In this document: positions 25,350 through 34,890 of the stretch, in pieces
Position numbering within the stretch: the stretch's first letter is position 1
How the letters are laid out: the number at the start of each line of letters is the position of its first letter
Position numbers and translations under genes: made by a program
Assembly: GCF_051414035.1 (NCBI RefSeq)
Contig: NZ_JBLKNW010000003.1
Location: 62,001-126,000, forward strand
Source: Halosimplex amylolyticum
GTDB lineage: Archaea; Halobacteriota; Halobacteria; Halobacteriales; Haloarculaceae
Length of the DNA: 64,000 nt
Reading direction: 5' to 3'
Notes under the pieces: generated by a model
Told to the model about the DNA's origin: nothing
Seen by the model: only the letters and a program-made list of their open reading frames with translations
The model's database searches: none

Positions 25350-27302
25350 TCACCGCGACTCGGCGTCGATCCAGAGGCGCATCGCTCCCGCGTCTCGATT
25401 GGCCCACCCGTAGTATGGGATCGCACGGACAGTCGTCGCCGTCGCGTCCGCCTCCGAATCCTCCCGATACAGGCGCCCGTCGTCCCACGACGTCATGTCG
25501 GGGACGCGCGCGTCCAGGTCGAGCGCGGTGACGCCGTCCAGGAGGTCGGGGTCGTGTTCGACGGAGACGCCCCGGTCCCGGTCGAGTCGAACCTGGTGGA
25601 GCGGACGGGGACTGTCCTGTTCTTCCAGACAGTAGACGATGGGGCCGCGCTGGACCGCCACTGCGCCGGCCGTCGACCGGACGCTGGGATGGCTCGTGAG
25701 GAAGCGAACGGGGAACGCGGCCTCGAAGACCACCTCGTCGCCGGCAGTCCACTCGCGTTCGACCTGGAGGTACTCACCGGGCGACGCGTCGACCGGTTCA
25801 CCGGCGACCGTCACGGAGACGTCTTCGCACCACTCGGGGACCCGCAGCGCGAGTTCGAACGTCGCCGGCCGCTCGGGCGTCACCGTCAGCCGCGTCTCGG
25901 CGTCCCACGGAAACGACGTGTCCTGGTCGATCGCGACTGACGTGTCGGCGACGTCGACGGTCGCCTCGCTCCCCACGTGGTGGTTCACGTAGACCGACGA
26001 GCCGTCGGAGGCGTAGACGTGCGTCGCCAGCGACGCGATGAGCCGTGGGACGTTCGTCGGACAGCACGCCGTCTGGAACCAGCCCTGTCGCTCGTTCGCG
26101 AATCGGTTCGGATCCACGCCGTGCAGCGGGTGCCCGTCCGGCCCCATCTCGTGCGGGTTGGCGTAGAAAAAGCGCGTCCCGTCCAGCGAGAGCCCCGCCA
26201 GCAGCGCGTTGTAGAGCGTCCGGGACTGCAGGTCGCCGTACCGAGCGTCGCGCGTCAACTGGAGGAGTCGCTGGTTCCAGAGGACGCTGCCGAGCGCGGC
26301 ACAGGTCTCCGCGTAGGACGTGTCTGTCGGCAGGTCGTAGTCCTCGGTGAACCGCTCGCCCTCGTGTGAGGACCCGATCCCGCCGGTGACGTACATCCGT
26401 CGCTCCGTCATGTTCTCCCAGAGCCCCTCGAGGGCGTCGACGAGATCCTCGTCACCACGCTCTAGCGCGACGTCGGCCGCACCGGTGTACAGATACATCG
26501 CACGGACGGCGTGACCCTCGACGGTCTCCTGGTCGCGGAGCGGCGCGTGGTCCTGAAAGTACCGGCCGTCGTACTCGCCGTCGACCACGACGTGGTCGTA
26601 CGGGTCGCCCGCGATCTCGTCGGGGTGAAACGCCTCGTATTTCAGCCGCGAGTCCTCGGCACCGCGCCGTTCGACGAAGTACTCGGCGAGGTCGAGATAC
26701 CGTTCCTCGTCGGTGACGCGATACAGCCGCACGAGCGCGAGTTCGATCTCCTCGTGGCCGGGAACGCCATCGTGGCCGTCGGGACCGAATCTCCGATCGA
26801 CGTGGTCGGCGAAGTCGGTCGCGACGGTCAACAGCGTCTCTTCGCCAGTCGCTTCGTGGTGTGCGATGGCCGCTTCGAACAGATGCCCGGCGCAGTACAG
26901 TTCGTGGAGGACGCCGAGGTTCGTCCACTTCTTGTCCGGTTCGACGAGCTGGAAGTACGTGTTGAGATAGCCGTCGTCCTCCTGGGCCGCGGCTATCAGT
27001 TCGACGAGTTCGTCCACGCGCTCGCGCAGTTCGGGGTCGTCCCCCGTCTCGAGGAAGTAACAGGCGCCCTCGAGCCACTTGTACACGTCAGAGTCGTTGT
27101 AGAACCGGCCCTGGAACTCGCCGTCGACCTCGCCCGCGGCGACCCGGAAGTTCTCGATGCGACCCGATTCGACGAGTCGGTCGTAGACGAAATCGACGGT
27201 GGTCTCCCGCACTGTCTCGATTCTCGGCGTCCAGAAGTCGTCGTCGATAGCCGCGTCTGCGAGGTCCACTGGTCGCAGCCGCTGATCGGAATGGGTTGGC
27301 AC
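25350..27302 (-). CDS. GH127 family beta-L-arabinofuranosidase-like enzyme (copy 3)
   Basis: 650 residues when started at the GTG at 27302. The frame is open for 75 more codons, but a TATA-like CTATTTATC 23-31 bases upstream of this GTG and alignment with the other copies support it as a leaderless start. The active-site motifs are YAETCAALGSVLWNQ and FQTACCPTNVPRLIASL; the Pro-Thr after the Cys pair differs from Pro-Pro in its neighbours. An insertion around HEMGPDGHPLHGVDPNRF precedes the Cys pair, so its active-site rim may accept a different substrate. It is divergent from copy 4, sharing a 196-base promoter region. Confidence 0.88.
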   Translation of the reverse strand: MPTHSDQRLRPVDLADAAIDDDFWTPRIETVRETTVDFVYDRLVESGRIENFRVAAGEVDGEFQGRFYNDSDVYKWLEGACYFLETGDDPELRERVDELVELIAAAQEDDGYLNTYFQLVEPDKKWTNLGVLHELYCAGHLFEAAIAHHEATGEETLLTVATDFADHVDRRFGPDGHDGVPGHEEIELALVRLYRVTDEERYLDLAEYFVERRGAEDSRLKYEAFHPDEIAGDPYDHVVVDGEYDGRYFQDHAPLRDQETVEGHAVRAMYLYTGAADVALERGDEDLVDALEGLWENMTERRMYVTGGIGSSHEGERFTEDYDLPTDTSYAETCAALGSVLWNQRLLQLTRDARYGDLQSRTLYNALLAGLSLDGTRFFYANPHEMGPDGHPLHGVDPNRFANERQGWFQTACCPTNVPRLIASLATHVYASDGSSVYVNHHVGSEATVDVADTSVAIDQDTSFPWDAETRLTVTPERPATFELALRVPEWCEDVSVTVAGEPVDASPGEYLQVEREWTAGDEVVFEAAFPVRFLTSHPSVRSTAGAVAVQRGPIVYCLEEQDSPRPLHQVRLDRDRGVSVEHDPDLLDGVTALDLDARVPDMTSWDDGRLYREDSEADATATTVRAIPYYGWANRDAGAMRLWIDAESR

Positions 27303-27324
27303 ACCAATCGATACCTCAGACAGT

Positions 27325-27333
27325 GATAAATAG
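27325..27333 (-). promoter_or_regulatory. TATA box deciding the GTG start of GH127 copy 3
   Basis: On the minus strand this reads CTATTTATC and ends 23 bases before the GTG at 27302. ACTCGACCGA follows at 27343; the same 10-mer occurs upstream of GH127 copy 2 at 25274. Confidence 0.5.
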
Positions 27334-27498
27334 TTGTTCGTCACTCGACCGAGGGGATCGAGCGGTGTCGGACAGACAGACGAACCGTCGGCGGAGAGAC
27401 GGCACCTGGCCCCGTTCGAGGCGCGGCGGACCGCATCGGCTCGGGGTTCCGTAACCAGTAGAATTATTCCGTCGCTATTGGTACTGTGAGTCGTTAGC

Positions 27499-29427
27499 AT
27501 GACTAGCTCGCAGTACTCCGTAGCCATCGGTGACGTAGCAATCTCCGACGAGTTCTGGTCGCAGTGGGTCAGCCGGAACCGCGACGTTACGATCGAATAT
27601 CAGTACGACCAGCTCGAAGCCTCGGGCACGCTCGAGAACTTCCGCCGGGTCATCGACGGGAGCGAAGGCGGGTTTCGGGGGATGTGGTTCCAGGACAGCG
27701 ACGCGTACAAGTGGCTCGAAGCGGCGAGCTACGAGCTCGCGAAGGCCGACGACCCCGAACTCCGCGAACGCGTGAACGAGGTGATCGACCTGATCGCGGA
27801 AGCACAGGAGGAGGACGGGTACCTCAACACGTACTTCCAGCTCGTCGAACCCGGCAGGAAGTGGACGAACCTCCACATGCTGCACGAACTCTACTGCGCG
27901 GGCCACCTCTTCGAGGCGGCCGTCGCACACTACGACGCCACGGGCGAGGAGTCCCTCCTGGACGTGGCGACCGCCTTCGCCGACCACATCGACGACGTGT
28001 TCGGCGACGAGATCGACGGGGTGCCCGGTCACGAGGGGATCGAACTCGCGCTCGTCAAACTCTATCGGGTGACGGACGAGGAGCGGTACCTCGACCTGGC
28101 AGCGTACTTCGTCGATCTGCGTGGGCACGACGACCGGCTGGCGTGGGAACTCGACCACCTCGACGAGATCGCCGGTGGGGCGTTCGACTCCGACGACTGG
28201 GATGGCTCGATCCACGATGGTTCGCGAACGGTCTTCCTGGACGACGACGGCGAGTACGACGGGAGCTACGCACAGGACCACGCGCCGATCCGCGATCAAT
28301 CGGCGGTCGACGGACACTCGGTCCGGGCGATGTACCTCTACAGCGGCGTCACAGATCTGGTCGCCGAACGCGGTGACGACGACCTCCGAGACGCGCTCGA
28401 CAGACTGTGGACGAACATGACGACGAAGCAGATGTATCTCACCGGCGGGATCGGGCCGGAACACGAACACGAGGGGTTCACCGAGGACTACGACCTGCCG
28501 AACGAGACGGCCTACGCCGAGACCTGCGCCGCCATCGGGAGCATCTTCTGGAACCAGCGCATGTCCGAACTGACGGGCGAGGCGAAGTACGCGGATCTGA
28601 TCGAGCGGACGCTGTACAACGGCTTCCTCGCCGGCGTCGGCCTCGACGGCAAGCACTTCTTCTACGTGAACCCGCTGGCGAGTTCGGGCGACCACCACCG
28701 CAAGGGCTGGTTCACCTGCGCGTGTTGTCCGCCGAACGCCGCGCGCCTGCTCGCCTCGCTCGGGCAGTACCTCTACTCGACCAGCGGCGACGAACTGTAC
28801 GTCAATCAGTACGTCGGGAGCCGGCTCGAGACGACGGTCGGTGACACCGACGTCACACTGGACCAGTCGAGCGACCTCCCCTGGAGCGGCGACGTGACGA
28901 TCGAAGTCGACGCCGACGGGAGCGTCCCGCTCAACCTCCGCATCCCCAGCTGGTGTCCGGACGCCACGGTGACAGTCGACGGGGAGGCGGTCGACCACGA
29001 CGACAGTGGGTACGTCCGGCTCGACCGCGAGTGGGACGGCGAGACCGTCGAACTCCAGCTGGCCCAGGACGTGACGGTGATGGCTGCCCACCCTGCGGTC
29101 GAGAGCGACGCCGGCCGCGTCGCCGTCGAGCGCGGGCCGCTCGTCTACGCCGCCGAAGCGGTCGACAACGACCGGCCGCTCCACCAGTATGCGGTCCCCA
29201 CCGACGCAGACGCGGCGGTCGACCACGAGACAGACCTGCTCGGCGGTGTGACGACGCTCGAAACGGACGCGACCGTTCCGGCCCTCGACGACTGGGAGGG
29301 CGAACTCTACCGACCGGCTGACGAGACCGAGACGGTGGAGACGGGGCTCGAACTCGTGCCATACTACGCGTGGGACAACCGCGACCCGGGCTCGATGCAG
29401 GTGTGGCACCGGTCCGACGGGGCCTGA
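27499..29427 (+). CDS. GH127 family beta-L-arabinofuranosidase-like enzyme (copy 4)
   Basis: 642 residues with the intact zinc-thiolate site: YAETCAAIGSIFWNQ and TCACCPPNAARLLASL. The barrel region MLHELYCAGHLFEAAVAHY and the C-terminal beta-domain phrase GRVAVERGPLVYAAE match the family. There is no signal peptide. It is the only copy on the plus strand and is followed by an aldo/keto reductase 99 bases downstream, so hydrolysis and reduction or oxidation of the released sugar may be co-expressed, although the reductase has its own TATA-like element. Confidence 0.9.
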   Translation: MTSSQYSVAIGDVAISDEFWSQWVSRNRDVTIEYQYDQLEASGTLENFRRVIDGSEGGFRGMWFQDSDAYKWLEAASYELAKADDPELRERVNEVIDLIAEAQEEDGYLNTYFQLVEPGRKWTNLHMLHELYCAGHLFEAAVAHYDATGEESLLDVATAFADHIDDVFGDEIDGVPGHEGIELALVKLYRVTDEERYLDLAAYFVDLRGHDDRLAWELDHLDEIAGGAFDSDDWDGSIHDGSRTVFLDDDGEYDGSYAQDHAPIRDQSAVDGHSVRAMYLYSGVTDLVAERGDDDLRDALDRLWTNMTTKQMYLTGGIGPEHEHEGFTEDYDLPNETAYAETCAAIGSIFWNQRMSELTGEAKYADLIERTLYNGFLAGVGLDGKHFFYVNPLASSGDHHRKGWFTCACCPPNAARLLASLGQYLYSTSGDELYVNQYVGSRLETTVGDTDVTLDQSSDLPWSGDVTIEVDADGSVPLNLRIPSWCPDATVTVDGEAVDHDDSGYVRLDREWDGETVELQLAQDVTVMAAHPAVESDAGRVAVERGPLVYAAEAVDNDRPLHQYAVPTDADAAVDHETDLLGGVTTLETDATVPALDDWEGELYRPADETETVETGLELVPYYAWDNRDPGSMQVWHRSDGA

Positions 29428-29497
29428 CGCCGGGAGCGATTCCGAGTCGAACAGACAGTCCGCTCGGCCGACGTTGAGGGCGACTCGATCCCGAGCG

Positions 29498-29503
29498 TTT
29501 ATC
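29498..29503 (+). promoter_or_regulatory. TATA box of the second aldo/keto reductase
   Basis: TTTATC lies 24-29 bases before the ATG at 29527. Confidence 0.45.
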
Positions 29504-29526
29504 TCCGTTCCGCGGCGGATCGACGT

Positions 29527-30483
29527 ATGGATTCGATTCCACTCGGCACGACCGGCGAGACCGTCAGCCCGCTGTGTCTCGGGACGATGTACTTCGGAAG
29601 CAAGACCGACCCCGAGACCTCGCGAGCGATACTCGACAGGTACTACGAGATGGGCGGTCGTTTTCTCGACACGGCCAACATCTACGCGACGTGGGTCGAC
29701 GGCTACGACGAGCCGGAGAGCGAGCCCTTCCTCGGGGACTGGATGGCCGACCGGGGCAACCGCGACGAGCTCTTCCTGGCGACGAAAGTCGGGTTCGAGT
29801 ACGGCGACGTTCCGCAGTCGCTCGACCCCGACCTGATAGAACAGGAGGTCGAGAAGAGTCTCGATCGACTCGGAACCGACTACGTCGACCTGCTGTACGC
29901 TCACGTCGACGACAGAGAGACGCCGCTCGCGGAGACGATGGAAGCCTTCGACCGACTCGTCGAATCCGGGAAGGTCCGTCACATCGGCGCGAGTAACTAC
30001 TACGGATGGCGACTCGCTCGCGCCAACACCATCGCCGAGGAGCGAGGGCTGACGAAGTTCAGTTGCGTCCAGCCCCGCTTTTCGTATCTCGTTCCGCACC
30101 GATACTCGGACTTCGACCGACAGCGCCCGGCGACCGACGAGTTCGTGACCTACTGCGACGACCACGACCTGACGATGCTCCCGTATTCGCCCCTGCTCCA
30201 GGGGTGTTACGGCCGCGACGACCGGCGGATCCCCGAACGATACGTCACGACCGAAAATCGCCTGAAGATGGAGACGGTCCAGGACATCGCCGAGCGGAAG
30301 GACATCTCGGGCAATCAGGTCGTCCTCGCGTGGATGACCCAGCGTGACCCGCCGACGGCCCCGGTCATCGGCTGTAGCTCCGTCGCACAGCTCGAAGAGA
30401 ACGTCGAAGCGCTCGAAGTGGACCTGAGCGACGCCGAGATGGAGCGACTGGACAGCATCGAGACGCTCGGCGGCCTCCACTAA
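29527..30483 (+). CDS. Aldo/keto reductase
   Basis: 318 residues. The catalytic tetrad is visible as Asp and Tyr in FLDTANIYATWVDG, Lys in LFLATKVGF and His in LLYAHVDDRE. The NADP-binding C-terminus reads APVIGCSSVAQLEENVEAL. It differs from the reductase at 22059 in the loop after the catalytic Tyr and is shorter by 21 residues, so the two are not simple duplicates. It lies between GH127 copy 4 and a convergent SDR gene, with 36 bases between stop codons. A pentose or uronate is a plausible substrate by context only. Confidence 0.88.
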   Translation: MDSIPLGTTGETVSPLCLGTMYFGSKTDPETSRAILDRYYEMGGRFLDTANIYATWVDGYDEPESEPFLGDWMADRGNRDELFLATKVGFEYGDVPQSLDPDLIEQEVEKSLDRLGTDYVDLLYAHVDDRETPLAETMEAFDRLVESGKVRHIGASNYYGWRLARANTIAEERGLTKFSCVQPRFSYLVPHRYSDFDRQRPATDEFVTYCDDHDLTMLPYSPLLQGCYGRDDRRIPERYVTTENRLKMETVQDIAERKDISGNQVVLAWMTQRDPPTAPVIGCSSVAQLEENVEALEVDLSDAEMERLDSIETLGGLH

Positions 30484-30519
30484 TCGAGAGACGGGTCCCC
30501 GGCGAGGACGGGACCCGAT

Positions 30520-31407
30520 TCAGACGAATTCCGGTCCGTCGACCGATTCCTCCTCGGCCGTCTTCCAGGAGTGTTCGGGCTCCCAGCCGAGCATCGACTC
30601 CGCCTTGGCGGTCGAGTAGGCGGACTCCTCGCCGGAGAGGTCACACTCGTCGGGTACCTCGCCGTAGCCAGCTTCGATCGCCGCGGTCGTCTCGACGCCG
30701 AGGAAGTTGTCCGCCGCGAACGCGTTGAACACTTCGTGGCCGTCGAAGTCCGCGTCGATCGCCGCTCTGACGAGCGACACCACGTCACGGATGTCGACGT
30801 ACGACCAGAAGTTCCCGAATCGGCTCGCGGTCTCGAAGTCGAACTGCTCCCGGATCGGCGTGATCTGGTATCGGCCGGGGTACTGGATCCACGACGGGCG
30901 GATCGAAGCAGCCGAGACGTCGAACGCGTTCGTTACGCGCTCGGCGGCCGCTTCGCCGGCGAGTTTCGACGTTTCGTACCCGTTCCACGGTTTGACTCGA
31001 TGGGATTCGGTGATCGGGAGCGACGCCGGCAGTTCGGGATCGGGCCAGTGCGTGCCGTACACCGTCTCGCTCGACGCCCAGACGATATCTGCCCCGGCCC
31101 GCCCCGCCGCTTCGAGCACGTGATACGTGCTTACCGCGTTGTTCTCGTAGACGTCGCCACCGGGGTGGTTTTCCTCGTGCGGGATGTTCCCGAAGTGAAC
31201 GACGGCCGTCGGGTCCGCGTCCAGGACGGTCTCCCAGGTCGGTCCCTGTTCGGTCAGGTCGAGTGCCTGGAAGCTCACTCCGTCGACGTCTACCGTCTCG
31301 GGCAGCGTCAGGTCGGCTGCCACCACGTCGTAGTCGTCTCTGAGGTCGTCTACGATCCAGCTCGCCGAACCGCCAAGGACACCTGTGACGACAACTGTCT
31401 CTGCCAT
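30520..31407 (-). CDS. NAD-dependent epimerase/dehydratase (extended SDR)
   Basis: 295 residues. The Rossmann motif TGVLGGSASWI is a slightly altered TGxxGxxG. The catalytic Tyr-Lys pair is YETSKLAGEAAAE, and a Ser-rich strand precedes it (IVWASSETVYGTHW). In Haloferax volcanii the NADP-dependent L-arabinose dehydrogenase that starts oxidative pentose degradation is an extended SDR, so this gene is a candidate for that step; UDP-sugar epimerase or uronate dehydrogenase activity is also possible. It converges with the reductase at 29527 and is divergent from the enolase-superfamily gene at 31604. Confidence 0.88.
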   Translation of the reverse strand: MAETVVVTGVLGGSASWIVDDLRDDYDVVAADLTLPETVDVDGVSFQALDLTEQGPTWETVLDADPTAVVHFGNIPHEENHPGGDVYENNAVSTYHVLEAAGRAGADIVWASSETVYGTHWPDPELPASLPITESHRVKPWNGYETSKLAGEAAAERVTNAFDVSAASIRPSWIQYPGRYQITPIREQFDFETASRFGNFWSYVDIRDVVSLVRAAIDADFDGHEVFNAFAADNFLGVETTAAIEAGYGEVPDECDLSGEESAYSTAKAESMLGWEPEHSWKTAEEESVDGPEFV

Positions 31408-31478
31408 AGGTTCAAATTAGGTCGTATCGACAAAACGTTTTAGTTCACACGCCGGACGGAGTGGTCAATTTAAGTTGG

Positions 31479-31492
31479 TCTGTGGACACAGA
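31479..31492. promoter_or_regulatory. Short palindrome TCTGTG-GA-CACAGA
   Basis: Six-base perfect arms in the 196-base divergent region between the SDR and the enolase-superfamily gene; a possible operator for either. Confidence 0.3.
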
Positions 31493-31603
31493 TCACATGG
31501 AATGGCGCTCGAACCAGTCCCGTCGGCTGTCGGGATCGACGGTGGGAACGGTCGGCCAGTCGAGGGGACAGTCGGTACCGCGGTCAGGACGTGATCCCAA
31601 CCC

Positions 31604-32824
31604 ATGCGAGACTTCTCAAACCACGCGCAGAACCGGCCGGCAGAACGTGACGTATCGATCACCGACGTACAGACGTGCGTCGTCCAGGGCAACTTCGAGT
31701 GGAACATCGTCGCGGTCCACACCGACGCCGGCGTGACCGGGATCGGTGAGTCGTACCGGGGCGGTGGCGTCACCGATATCATGGAGTACATGAAGCGGTT
31801 TCTGGTCGGGGAGAACCCGCTCGACGTCGAGCGTCTCTTCCGGCGGATGGTCACCGAGACCTCCGGGCACGGCGGGACGACCGGGAAAGTCGTCACTGCG
31901 GCTTCCGGTATCGAGATCGCGCTCTGGGACCTCGCGGGGAAACTGTTCGACCTCCCCGTCTACCAGCTCCTCGGCGGGAAGTACCGTGACGAGATCCGGA
32001 TCTACTGCGACTGCCACGCCGGCGAGAGCTACGAGGTCGAAGACGGGTTTCACGCGGCTCACGACGAAGATCTCTACGCTCCCGCGGCCTACGCCGACGA
32101 GGCCGAGCGCGTTGCGGACATGGGGTTCACGGCGCTGAAGTTCGACCTCGACCAGCCGTTCGACAACAGCCCCGACCCGTACAACGGGCGCGTCCAGAAC
32201 GAGGACATCCGGCGGAAGGTCGAGACGGTCGAGGCCGTCCGTGAGCGGATCGGTGACGACATCGACCTGGCGTTCGACGTGCACTGGGACTACTCGATCG
32301 ACTCGGCGAAGCGCCTGGCCAGCAAGCTCGAGCCGTACGACCTGATGTGGCTCGAAGACGTCGTGCCGCCGGAGAACATGGCGGCCCAGCGGGAGGTCAA
32401 CCGGTCGACGAACACGCCGCTCGCGACCGGTGAGAACCGATTCCGCGTCCACGAGTTCACGGAGTTACTGTACGACTTCGGCGTTGACGTCATCACGCCC
32501 GACCCGACAACGTGCGGGGGGCTCGCGGAGTCGAAAGCGATTGCCAACCGCGCGGAGGAGAACTACATCGTCTTCTCGCCGCACAACGTCTGTGGCCCGA
32601 TCGGGACGATGGCGTGCGTCCACCTTGCGGCGGCGGTCCCGAACTTCGACGTACTGGAGTACCACGCGCTCGAAGTCGACTGGTGGGACGACCTGCACGA
32701 CCGTGACGAGGACCTGATCACGGACGGGTACATCGAAGTGCCTGAGCGACCGGGCCTCGGGATCGGCCTCGACGAGTCGACCGCGACGGAGCACCTCGCA
32801 GACCCCGGGACGATGTTCGGATGA
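31604..32824 (+). CDS. Sugar-acid dehydratase of the enolase superfamily
   Basis: 406 residues. The barrel shows the Lys-x-Asp-like FTALKFDLDQPF, metal ligands in LAFDVHWDYS, LMWLEDVVPP and ATGENRF, and the catalytic His in FSPHNVCGPIGTMA. This set, with Asp-Val-His after the second strand, is typical of the mannonate/galactonate/gluconate dehydratase branch, which removes water from aldonic acids to give 2-keto-3-deoxy acids. In haloarchaeal pentose oxidation the same superfamily supplies the pentonate dehydratase. With an SDR on one side and GH127 genes nearby, L-arabonate or D-xylonate is a reasonable substrate guess. It differs clearly from the family member at 8740. Confidence 0.88.
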   Translation: MRDFSNHAQNRPAERDVSITDVQTCVVQGNFEWNIVAVHTDAGVTGIGESYRGGGVTDIMEYMKRFLVGENPLDVERLFRRMVTETSGHGGTTGKVVTAASGIEIALWDLAGKLFDLPVYQLLGGKYRDEIRIYCDCHAGESYEVEDGFHAAHDEDLYAPAAYADEAERVADMGFTALKFDLDQPFDNSPDPYNGRVQNEDIRRKVETVEAVRERIGDDIDLAFDVHWDYSIDSAKRLASKLEPYDLMWLEDVVPPENMAAQREVNRSTNTPLATGENRFRVHEFTELLYDFGVDVITPDPTTCGGLAESKAIANRAEENYIVFSPHNVCGPIGTMACVHLAAAVPNFDVLEYHALEVDWWDDLHDRDEDLITDGYIEVPERPGLGIGLDESTATEHLADPGTMFG

Positions 32825-33021
32825 CCGAGATCGGGCCCCACCCCTGCTGACCGCTCTGCTGATAGCCGGCAGTCTCCCAGCCGTCTACTGGAGAGGACCG
32901 CACAGACTTCGCGCGGTCTAGAACAAATTGAAAAAGTTATATTTGGCCAGTATACTCGACGTGTTGACTGGAATAGCAGACCTCAATCTACTGCAACCGA
33001 GTACCAGTGAACTACCCCACC

Positions 33022-34241
33022 CTATCGCTCGCCTAACGGCTCGCGCTTGAGGGTGGGGCTTCCTGCTTGCACGACGCGCTTTGCAGATACTGAAGTATCC
33101 ACAGGGAGCGCAGTCTCCACAGGCGTTGATTCGGGGCGTCCCGCTCCTAACCGCTTTGTGATACCACGAGAACGGATGTTCCACGCCGCGTTCGCATCTC
33201 TATCTGCCTCGAACCCACACGCCGGACAGGAGTGTTCGCGTACCCACAGCGGTTTCTCGGTCGAAACGCCGCAGGACGCACACTCTTTGGTCGTTCCGCG
33301 CGGATTCACGGCCACGAAGTGCGTCCCCTCGCGCTCACACTTGTATTCGAGCATCCGCAAGAACGTCCCCCACGCCGCTCCCGCTCGGTTCCGCGAGTTG
33401 CCCGGTAGCTCGACCAAGCCCTTCGCGTCGAGGTTTTCGACCGCCACAAGGTCGTACTCACGGGCGTAGTAGTTCGAGAGTTTGTGGAGGAAGTCACGAC
33501 GCTTGTTCTTCAGGGTAGCGTGGCGTCCGGCCACGACCTGGCGCTGTTTCTCCCAATTCGCAGACCCGTGTTCCTTCCGTGAAAGGTCTCGCTGGGCGCG
33601 TTCTAACCGCTCGCGTTCGGCGGACAGATCAAGCGACTCGACGGCGATTCCGTCTGTATCGTGGGCGTACGTGAGAATCCCCACGTCGATACGCATTGCT
33701 CGGGATTCTCCGGCTTCTCCGGCGGGTCGTCAGGCGTTTCGACGCCGAGGATAGCGTACCACTTCCCAGTCGGTTCCTGCTTGACGGTGACAGTCTTAAT
33801 ATCGGCGTCGTCGGGCAGGTCACGATGCAATGTAAGCGGGATTTCCCCGAGTTTCGAGAGCCACAGTTGCGTCCGACCGCTCGTGTTGTTGAGCTTGAAG
33901 CCGGATTGACTGTAGGTGAAACTGCAGTACTCGCCCGGTGCTTTCCACGTGAGCGTCCCGACGCGGTAGCCGTTCTCTTTACGCCCGCGAAGCGTCGAGA
34001 GGTTGTCGTACAACCGCTGAACGACTTTCTGTAGCACTTTCGAGTGGACGCTTTTCAGGTCACTCCACCACTTCTTGAGACTCGGCAAAAGTTTCTGCTC
34101 GGAATACGCCGAGGTGTCGTCGTTCCGATTGAGACGGTGGAGGAAGTGGTTGTAGACCTGCCTACAGGTGTCGACGGTCCACGCTAATTGCTGTTCGAGG
34201 GCGTCGGACGGTCGGAGTCGATACCTGTAGTTGTAGTTCAT
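33022..34241 (-). pseudogene. tnpB: TnpB (RNA-guided nuclease/transposon protein), frameshifted
   Basis: The N-terminal part (34241 to about 33690) encodes YNYRYRLRPSDALEQQL through the OrfB-type domain and KTVTVKQEPTGKWYAI. Near 33690 the frame breaks. The rest continues in another frame from RIDVGILTYAHDTDG to the stop at 33022. The RuvC-like acidic residues are retained: Asp in IDVGI, Glu in VAVENL and Asp in DRDANAAWN; so is the zinc ribbon CASC...CPAC. A single small indel therefore inactivated an otherwise complete TnpB of about 400 residues. Its start lies 9 bases after the stop of the DUF2080-type gene. Confidence 0.88.
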
Positions 34242-34250
34242 CAGGTGGCG

Positions 34251-34397
34251 CTACTCGTTGGTGGGTTCGGTGGTTCGGACGACTTTCACGTCCGCGCCAC
34301 GCCAATCTTTGGGGACAAGGACATGAGCGCCGTTGCCGGTGGCTTTGACCGTTCCGTCGATGACTTCGTGGCCCTCGATCTCGTGTCTATCCATCAT
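34251..34397 (-). CDS. DUF2080-type transposon-encoded small protein
   Basis: 48 residues, translated directly from the minus strand: it begins MMDRHEIEGHEVIDG, continues TVKATGNGAHVLVPKDW and ends VVRTTEPTNE. This matches the small DUF2080 family found immediately before tnpB in haloarchaeal IS605-group elements. The fold looks like an AbrB/swapped-hairpin antitoxin-like DNA-binding protein (VKATGNGAHVLVPKDWRG). It is intact although tnpB downstream is broken. A second ATG one codon in (34394) is equally possible as the start. Its function is unknown; regulation of tnpB or of the guide RNA is a guess. Confidence 0.75.
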   Translation of the reverse strand: MMDRHEIEGHEVIDGTVKATGNGAHVLVPKDWRGADVKVVRTTEPTNE

Positions 34398-34659
34398 CGA
34401 AGTTTACACTATGTTTCAACATAAAGGTGGCGGTGGGCCTGTGTGCCGAGCGTCGAACGTAGTTGAGAACTGTGCGGTGCTGTATCCCCTCCCTGCTCAC
34501 TCGCTTTACTCGCTCGTTGAGGAAGGGGCCTTAGCACCTCAATTCAGGTGAAACGAGTTCCAGTATCACCGCACCAGAATCACCGGATATCTAAATTATA
34601 CATATAATTAGTCTTATTTATATATAACCTTTCTTTCAAGAAGGGAGAAACGGAGAGAC

Positions 34660-34890
34660 AGTCTGATCCATTTCGAGGATGCGAACTATTCCACTCAGAC
34701 ACCACTCGCGCTCGTCGGTCCCTTCGTTGGGAGGTCCCTCGTCACGGGGAGATGGCGATGATCGGCGACACGCTCGCGCACTCGGCGTTAGCCGGCGCCG
34801 CGGCGAGGGGCCACCGTCGTCCTCGTGGCGATCGGCGTCTACGCGGCTGTGAAGGCCGGGATTCGTGCCCGACACGGGGCGTCGTGCTGA
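34660..34890 (+). pseudogene. Metal ABC transporter permease (ZnuB/MntB type), internally deleted remnant
   Basis: The plus strand encodes TPLALVGPFVGRSLVTGR, then a frame break, then MAMIGDTLAHSALAGAA from 34752. This is the conserved first cytoplasmic segment of ABC-3 metal permeases. Immediately afterwards, in another frame, comes ATVVLVAIGVYAAVKAGI followed by a stop at 34890, which looks like the last membrane helix and tail of the same family. About 200 central codons are missing. No ATPase or binding-protein gene is nearby. The call rests on motif recognition in three short pieces. Confidence 0.55.

Larger units (their letters stand above)
33000..34556 (-). mobile_element. IS200/IS605-group (IS1341-like) element without tnpA
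   Basis: It contains a DUF2080-type gene and a frameshifted tnpB, and no Y1 transposase. The right end beyond the tnpB stop reads GGGTGGGGTAGTTCAC on the minus strand. The left end has a small hairpin, ACCT-N6-AGGT at 34536-34549. Exact ends are estimated, because this group makes no target duplication. Confidence 0.7.

Noticed and set aside
23674..25413. A 579-codon plus-strand frame
   Set aside because: It is antisense to GH127 copy 2, has no recognisable domain and shows shadow-type composition.
27475..30480. A 1001-codon open frame on the minus strand
   Set aside because: It lies antisense to GH127 copy 4 and an aldo/keto reductase, both with clear active-site motifs. Long antisense frames are expected in GC-rich haloarchaeal DNA.
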